DNA of 64,000 nucleotides from Chromobacterium rhizoryzae (GTDB lineage Bacteria > Pseudomonadota > Gammaproteobacteria > Burkholderiales > Chromobacteriaceae). Positions within the stretch are counted from its first letter, which is position 1. Each line of letters starts with the position of its first letter. Shown one piece after another: positions 61,477 to 64,000 of this stretch. The notes under the pieces were generated by a model. It worked only from the letters and a program-made list of their open reading frames with translations. It was not told the origin of the DNA and did no database searches. The stretch spans positions 2,170,001 to 2,234,000 of the forward strand of contig NZ_CP066126.1 of NCBI RefSeq assembly GCF_020544465.1, in the 5' to 3' direction. The translations under genes were made by a program, and so were the position numbers.

Positions 61477-61878
61477 GGGCATGAGGCATCCGCTGCGCGG
61501 ATGATGGTTTTGATTGCCGGGGCGGCCCTGACCGAGCGAGGCAAGCGTAGCGTCGCGAGGGAATAAGGCAGGAAGGGGAACCACTCGGCCAAATTCCCCT
61601 ATCACTGAGCGAATCAAAGATTCGCTCAGTGATGGCGCGCTAACGTCGCGCTGCTCGAACAGGCAGCCGCTTAAAACGAGCGAAGCGAAGTTTCTGTGTA
61701 GCTAAAACCTCGGGCCTGCCACCCGGCGGCAGACTTGAAGGGGCTTTGGGCGCGTTGGATACGTGCTTCCTTTCTTGCTGGCCAGTTCCGTCGTTTCAAG
61801 AGTGTGAAGAACCGAGCATCGCTGTTGAGCATGCTGGCCGACAGCTCATTGTTAAGTTGTCAAAAAGGAGGAAAGGTA
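61477..61878. other. Gap between exporter and acylase genes
   Basis: About 400 bases with no supported gene; the open frame from 61746 is out of frame with the acylase. It contains the hairpin at 61601-61633 and ends in AAAAAGGAGGAAAGGTA, a strong ribosome binding site for the acylase. The acylase may have its own promoter here. Confidence 0.5.
61601..61633. terminator. Perfect 15-base-pair hairpin
   Basis: ATCACTGAGCGAATC-AAA-GATTCGCTCAGTGAT. No T-run follows, so it may be a Rho-dependent end, an RNA-stabilising structure for the exporter messages or a protein-binding palindrome. Confidence 0.5.
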
Positions 61879-64000
61879 GTGAAACGCTTGATCCTCGCCC
61901 TATTGGGCATCGCCATGCTGTCCTTGCTGACGGCCTGCGAACTGGACGAAGACGGCAAGCCGCGCGGCAGCCAGGTGCTGTGGGACCGCAGCGGCGTGCC
62001 GCACATCTACGCCGCGCGCGCCGACAGCCTGGCCTACGCCTTCGGCCGCGCCCAGATGCAGGCGCATCCGGAGCTGCTGCTGCGGCTGTACGCCCAGGGC
62101 CGCGGCCGCGGCGCGGAATACTACGGCGCGGTGTTCGAGGTCGGCGAGCCCTTCCCCAGCAATATGGCGGAAGTGGACCGCCTAGTGCGCGCGATGGGCT
62201 TCCCGGAACGCTCCAAACAATGGCTGCAACAACAAAGCCCGCGCATGCGCGCCTATCTGGACGCCTTCGTCGCCGGCGTCAACGACCAGGCCGCCGCCAG
62301 CGGCGGTCTGAGCCCGGCGGCGCGCGCGGTGCTGCCGGTGCGCAGCGAGGACGTGCTGGCCCACACCCTGCGCATCTTCTTCGGCTATCTGAGCGGCTCC
62401 ACCGCCACTGGCGCGGCCAATTGCTCGCTGATCTACCCGGACGCGGTGGCCACCCCCATCAATCTGATCGGCGGCTCCAACGGCTGGGCGCTGGGGCCGG
62501 CCAAGAGCCGTTCCGGCAACGCCATGCTGCTGGCCAACCCGCATTTGCTGTGGGGCGGCAGCCACACCTGGTTCGAAGCCCAATTCAAGAGCCCGGAATA
62601 CGATATCTACGGCGCCACCCTGGTGGGCCTGCCGGTGATGCGCATCGGCTTCAACCAGCGGCTGGGCTGGGTGCACACCGTCAACACCCAGGACGGCTGC
62701 GACCTGTACCAACTCAAGCTCAGCGGCCGGCAATACCTGCTGGACGGCGTGGCGCGCGACTTCGAAACCAAGCGCGAAACCCTGTATATCCGTCAGCCGG
62801 ACGGCAGCCTGCAAGCCGAGCAGCTGACGCTGCGCCGCGCCGAGCAGGGCCCGGTGTTCGACAAGGACGGCCAGAGCTACGCGCTGCGCATCGTCGGCGT
62901 GGACCAGCTGCAGACCCCCGGCGTGCTGGAGCAATGGTGGGACATGGCGCAAGCGCCCGACTTCAAGGCCTTCCGCAGCGTCGTGGCGCGGCTGCGCAAT
63001 CCCTACCACAACATCATCTACGCCGACGCCCAACGCAATATCTGGGCGGCTTTCGGCGGTCTGACCCCGCGCCGCGCCGGCGGCGACGCCGCCTTCTGGG
63101 CGCAGCCGGTGGACGGCAGCCGCAGCGATCTGATCTGGCGTCAGGCGCTGCGCCTGGACGAATTGCCGCAGGTGGCCAATCCGTCCAGCGGCTGGGTGCA
63201 GAACTCCAATAGCGTGCCCTGGTATATGAGCAAGCCGGCGCTGGACCCGGCCGCCTACGCCGGCTATCTGTCGCCGCGGGCGTCGCCGCTGCTGCGCGAA
63301 CAGCGCGGCATCGAGCTGATCGAACAGACGCCGGCCTTCACCCTGGACACGCTGCTCAGCGCCAAGCACGACACCCGGCTGCTGCTGGCGGACCGGGTGC
63401 TGGACGATTTGATCGGCTATGCGCGCGCCTCCGGCGACGCCGGCCTGATCGCCGCGGCGCAAGTGCTGGCCCAATGGGACCGGCGCAGCGACGCCGCCAG
63501 CAAGGGCGCGGTGCTGTTCGCCGCCTGGGTGGCGGCCTCCGGCGGCGAAGAGGCCTTGCGCTACCGCCGGGAAGCGGATCCGGCGCAGCCCTACGACACG
63601 CCCGCCGGCCTGCGCGACGCCGGCTTCGCGCTCAGCAAGCTGGGCGCGGCCGCTCAGGGCTTGCAACAGGCCGGCGTGCCGCTGGACATCGCCTTCGGCG
63701 AAGTCTACCGGCTGCGGCGCGGCCCCGCCGGCGGCGCGGCGCGCTTGGACCAGCCGGCCAGCGGCGGCGCCGAGGGTTTGGGGGCTTTCCGCACCTTCAG
63801 TTATATCGGCGACAGCGACGGCCGCCAGCGCGCCATCTTCGGCGACACCTTCACCGCCCTGGTGGAGTTCGGCCGGCCGCTGCGCGCCAAGGTGATCAAC
63901 ACCTACGGCAACAGCAGCCAGCCGCAATCGCCTTACTACGGCGACCAGATGGAGCTGGCGGCGCGGAACGCCATGCGCGATGCCTTGCTCAATCGCGAGC
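61879..64000 (+). CDS. Penicillin acylase-family lipoprotein, 3' end outside window
   Basis: At least 707 residues from the GTG at 61879 (AGGAGGAAAG just upstream); the frame is still open at the right edge. The signal sequence ends LSLLTAC, a lipobox, so the protein is exported and lipid-anchored. The N-terminal part has the Ntn-hydrolase acylase blocks (VLWDRSGVPHIYAARADSLAYAFGRAQMQ). S200 in GGSNGWALG is the autocatalytic Ser where the alpha and beta chains would be cut. Later blocks include FEAQFKSPEYDIYGATLVGLPV, GLTPRRAG, WVQNSNSVPW and the Asn region TYGNSSQPQSPYYGDQ. PvdQ-type acylases of this family remove fatty acyl groups, including from pyoverdine precursors. Here it could mature an acylated prodrug after export or degrade acyl-homoserine lactones. 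Confidence 0.88.
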   Translation, partial: MKRLILALLGIAMLSLLTACELDEDGKPRGSQVLWDRSGVPHIYAARADSLAYAFGRAQMQAHPELLLRLYAQGRGRGAEYYGAVFEVGEPFPSNMAEVDRLVRAMGFPERSKQWLQQQSPRMRAYLDAFVAGVNDQAAASGGLSPAARAVLPVRSEDVLAHTLRIFFGYLSGSTATGAANCSLIYPDAVATPINLIGGSNGWALGPAKSRSGNAMLLANPHLLWGGSHTWFEAQFKSPEYDIYGATLVGLPVMRIGFNQRLGWVHTVNTQDGCDLYQLKLSGRQYLLDGVARDFETKRETLYIRQPDGSLQAEQLTLRRAEQGPVFDKDGQSYALRIVGVDQLQTPGVLEQWWDMAQAPDFKAFRSVVARLRNPYHNIIYADAQRNIWAAFGGLTPRRAGGDAAFWAQPVDGSRSDLIWRQALRLDELPQVANPSSGWVQNSNSVPWYMSKPALDPAAYAGYLSPRASPLLREQRGIELIEQTPAFTLDTLLSAKHDTRLLLADRVLDDLIGYARASGDAGLIAAAQVLAQWDRRSDAASKGAVLFAAWVAASGGEEALRYRREADPAQPYDTPAGLRDAGFALSKLGAAAQGLQQAGVPLDIAFGEVYRLRRGPAGGAARLDQPASGGAEGLGAFRTFSYIGDSDGRQRAIFGDTFTALVEFGRPLRAKVINTYGNSSQPQSPYYGDQMELAARNAMRDALLNRE

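Noticed and set aside
61746..63212. A 488-codon open frame over the acylase region
   Set aside because: It is out of frame with the GTG at 61879, whose product has a lipobox and all acylase motifs; the 61746 frame reads as low-complexity Arg/Gly/Ala.

Overview
The window reads as a high-GC betaproteobacterial chromosome, most likely Chromobacterium. Pointers are a chromosomal class A beta-lactamase very close to KPC (Chromobacterium carries the CRP-1/CRH-1 relatives), a stand-alone type III effector with its chaperone, and large secondary-metabolite loci. The genus is inferred from recognised protein families; no database was searched.

Layout. (1) 1-11250: the 3' part of an RHS/YD-repeat polymorphic toxin gene with its immunity gene, then at least two displaced C-terminal toxin cassettes and several immunity genes. 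They are separated by decayed copies of one ~270-bp unit that ends in the 3' end of a small gene (10923-11252). (2) 11620-14980: KPC-like beta-lactamase, CesT-type chaperone, kinase-like type III effector, two small coupled ORFs. (3) 15025-28363, all on the minus strand: two isonitrile synthases (one fused to an Fe(II)/2-oxoglutarate oxygenase), a glycosyltransferase, and an MdtABC/outer-membrane RND efflux system. It looks like an isonitrile natural-product locus with its exporter. (4) 29303-36256: housekeeping and regulatory genes (LysP-like permease, MarC, iron alcohol dehydrogenase, DUF488, MarR, two-component system). (5) 36290-40461, minus strand: a DevBCA/MacAB-like ABC exporter with its own outer-membrane channel. 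(6) 41177 to the right edge, plus strand: a PUFA-synthase-like polyamine pathway. It comprises a PfaA-like KS-AT-ACP-KR-DH protein, a PfaC-like KS-CLF-DH-DH protein, a PfaD enoyl reductase fused to an aminotransferase, an SDR ketoreductase, a thioester reductase, an unknown protein, a C-N hydrolase, an ABC exporter and an Ntn-hydrolase acylase cut by the edge.

How it works together. In region 6 the synthase should build and partly reduce an acyl chain, the fused aminotransferase should convert keto groups to amines, and the thioester reductase should release the product. This is the logic of the polyamine half of zeamines (Serratia, Dickeya) and fabclavines (Xenorhabdus). The acylase suggests maturation of an acylated precursor outside the cytoplasm. 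No NRPS or PKS partner lies inside the window, so the final product cannot be read here. Region 3 resembles the isnA-isnB-glycosyltransferase logic of rhabduscin and byelyankacin, but has a second isonitrile synthase and an RND pump.

Non-coding structure includes a MITE-like ~140-bp intergenic repeat (three copies), a different 131-bp element with perfect 11-bp terminal inverted repeats lying inside a coding region of the polyamine operon, a long inverted repeat between mdtB and mdtC, and a palindromic operator candidate ahead of the DUF488-marR pair. No tRNA, rRNA or CRISPR array was seen.
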